Shown: positions 63,184-64,000 of the stretch, piece by piece
Layout of the letters: each line of letters opens with the position of its first letter
Numbering within the stretch: the stretch's first letter is position 1
Assembly (NCBI GenBank): GCA_014208095.1
Contig: JACHMT010000001.1
Location: 1,612,001-1,676,000, forward strand
DNA from: Actinospineispora eucalypti
GTDB lineage: Bacteria > Actinomycetota > Actinomycetes > Mycobacteriales > Pseudonocardiaceae
Length of the DNA: 64,000 nt
Direction of reading: 5' to 3'
Notes under the pieces: model-generated
Seen by the model: the letters and a program-made list of their open reading frames with translations, nothing else
Database searches by the model: none
Told to the model about the DNA's origin: nothing
Made by a program: the position numbers and the translations under genes

Positions 63184-64000
63184 ATGGCCACACAGCGACT
63201 CCGCCAGCCGAAGGTGATCGTGCTCGGCGCCGGCATGTCCGGAATCTGCATGGCGGTCAAGTTGAAACGGGCCGGGATCACCGACTTCACCGTGCTGGAG
63301 AAGTCGCACGACGTCGGCGGCACCTGGCGGGACAACACCTACCCCGGGCTGCGCTGCGACGTCCCCTCGGCCTTCTACCAGTACACGTTTGCGCGGAATC
63401 CGCGCTGGTCGCACGGGTTCTCGGCCGGACCGGAGATCCACCGGTACTTCCGCTCGGTGGCCAAGCGGCACGGACTGGACGAGCACATCCGGCTGGGCAC
63501 CGAGGTGGTCGGCGCCGAGTTCACCGGCGGCCGGTGGCGGGTCCGTGACGCGGCCGGGAACGTTCGAGAGGCGGACTTCCTGGTCTCGGCCACCGGGGTG
63601 CTGCACCGGCCGGTGCAGCCGGACATTCCGGGCCTGGACGAGTTCGGCGGCGCCGCGTTCCACTCCGCCCGCTGGGACCACACCGTGCCGCTGGCCGGCA
63701 AACGGGTGGCCGTGGTCGGCACCGGGTCCACCGGGGTGCAGATCGTCACCCGGCTGGCCTCGAGGGTGGCCGAGCTGCGCCTGTTCCAGCGCACGGCCCA
63801 GTGGGTGCTGCCGCTGCCGAACTGGCGCAACGACCCGCTCAGCCGCGCGCTGCGGGCCAGGGTGCCCGCGCTCACCGCCGCCGAGTACGAGGTGGTCAAA
63901 CAGGCGTTCAACGTGTTGGTGGCCGGCATGCTGCGCCCCGGCTGGCAGCGCACGCTGATCAGCGAGGCCTGCCGGCTGAACCTGCGCACCGTGCGCGACC
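63184..64000 (+). CDS. Baeyer-Villiger-type flavin monooxygenase (cut by window end)
   Basis: The open frame runs past 64000. The N-terminal FAD motif (VIVLGAGMSGICMAVKLKRA), DVGGTWRDNTYPGLRCDVPS, NADPH motif (VAVVGTGSTGVQIVTRLASR) and the fingerprint FGGAAFHSARWDH (FxGxxxHxxxWD) identify a type I Baeyer-Villiger monooxygenase, which inserts oxygen next to a ketone using NADPH. The ATG at 63184 is 96 nt from the divergent AraC start. It could serve steroid or alicyclic ketone breakdown, which would fit the badH/badI cassette, but that link is inference. Confidence 0.9.
   Translation, partial: MATQRLRQPKVIVLGAGMSGICMAVKLKRAGITDFTVLEKSHDVGGTWRDNTYPGLRCDVPSAFYQYTFARNPRWSHGFSAGPEIHRYFRSVAKRHGLDEHIRLGTEVVGAEFTGGRWRVRDAAGNVREADFLVSATGVLHRPVQPDIPGLDEFGGAAFHSARWDHTVPLAGKRVAVVGTGSTGVQIVTRLASRVAELRLFQRTAQWVLPLPNWRNDPLSRALRARVPALTAAEYEVVKQAFNVLVAGMLRPGWQRTLISEACRLNLRTVRD

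Overview
The window is high-GC DNA with dense coding, frequent GTG and TTG starts, actinobacterial DUF families (DUF1707, DUF3040, DUF5709, DUF6458), WhiB and GAF-ANTAR regulators, and a gene order from hrcA to dgt close to that around Rv2374c-Rv2344c of Mycobacterium tuberculosis. This suggests a non-mycobacterial actinomycete, most likely of the Pseudonocardiaceae. The family assignment is inference from gene content; there is no rRNA in the window. I saw no tRNA and no CRISPR array.

Two compartments stand out. Positions 1 to about 36.4 kb are accessory: small stress, envelope and regulatory genes on both strands, long non-coding gaps, and many broken genes. In order: SPFH protein, DUF1707 protein and alanine-type symporter; DUF3040, AhpD-like and HD-domain proteins; a transposase remnant; a mercury locus (merR, an organomercurial lyase with an extra N-terminal domain, and a second, internally deleted lyase remnant); an RsbW-like anti-sigma kinase; an IS256-family element with a single nonsense codon; an alpha/beta hydrolase; a two-component remnant; a fatty acid desaturase with its ferredoxin reductase; a signalling group (STAS-GAF-ANTAR fusion, PhoU, second GAF-ANTAR protein, frameshifted WhiB); a release-factor-like (Rv2629-type) protein; a Clp ATPase reduced to its two ends; aconitase; zinc/metallothionein-like proteins; a PadR locus with a promoter motif repeated 1.8 kb away; and an HU protein with a basic tail.

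From 36.5 kb to the end the DNA is a tightly packed, intact housekeeping cluster: sirtuin, hrcA, dnaJ, rsmE, phoH, ybeY, CNNM/CBS protein, cytidine deaminase-like protein, era, recO, uppS, YbjN-like protein, zur-smtB, glyS, then ethanolamine-type permease, MFS exporter, XdhC-like protein, YdcF-like protein, dgt, an AraC regulator and a truncated Baeyer-Villiger-type monooxygenase. Era, RecO, YbeY, RsmE and HrcA/DnaJ serve ribosome maturation, repair and heat shock; UppS supplies the cell-wall lipid carrier; SmtB and Zur control zinc.

A four-gene cassette (lhgO, TetR regulator, badI-like, badH-like) interrupts this cluster between the deaminase-like gene and era. It points to breakdown of alicyclic acids such as cyclohexanecarboxylate. 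Two families of non-coding repeats occur in the gaps of this half (about 36.4, 40.6-40.9 and 57.5 kb) and look like the most unusual non-genic structure here.
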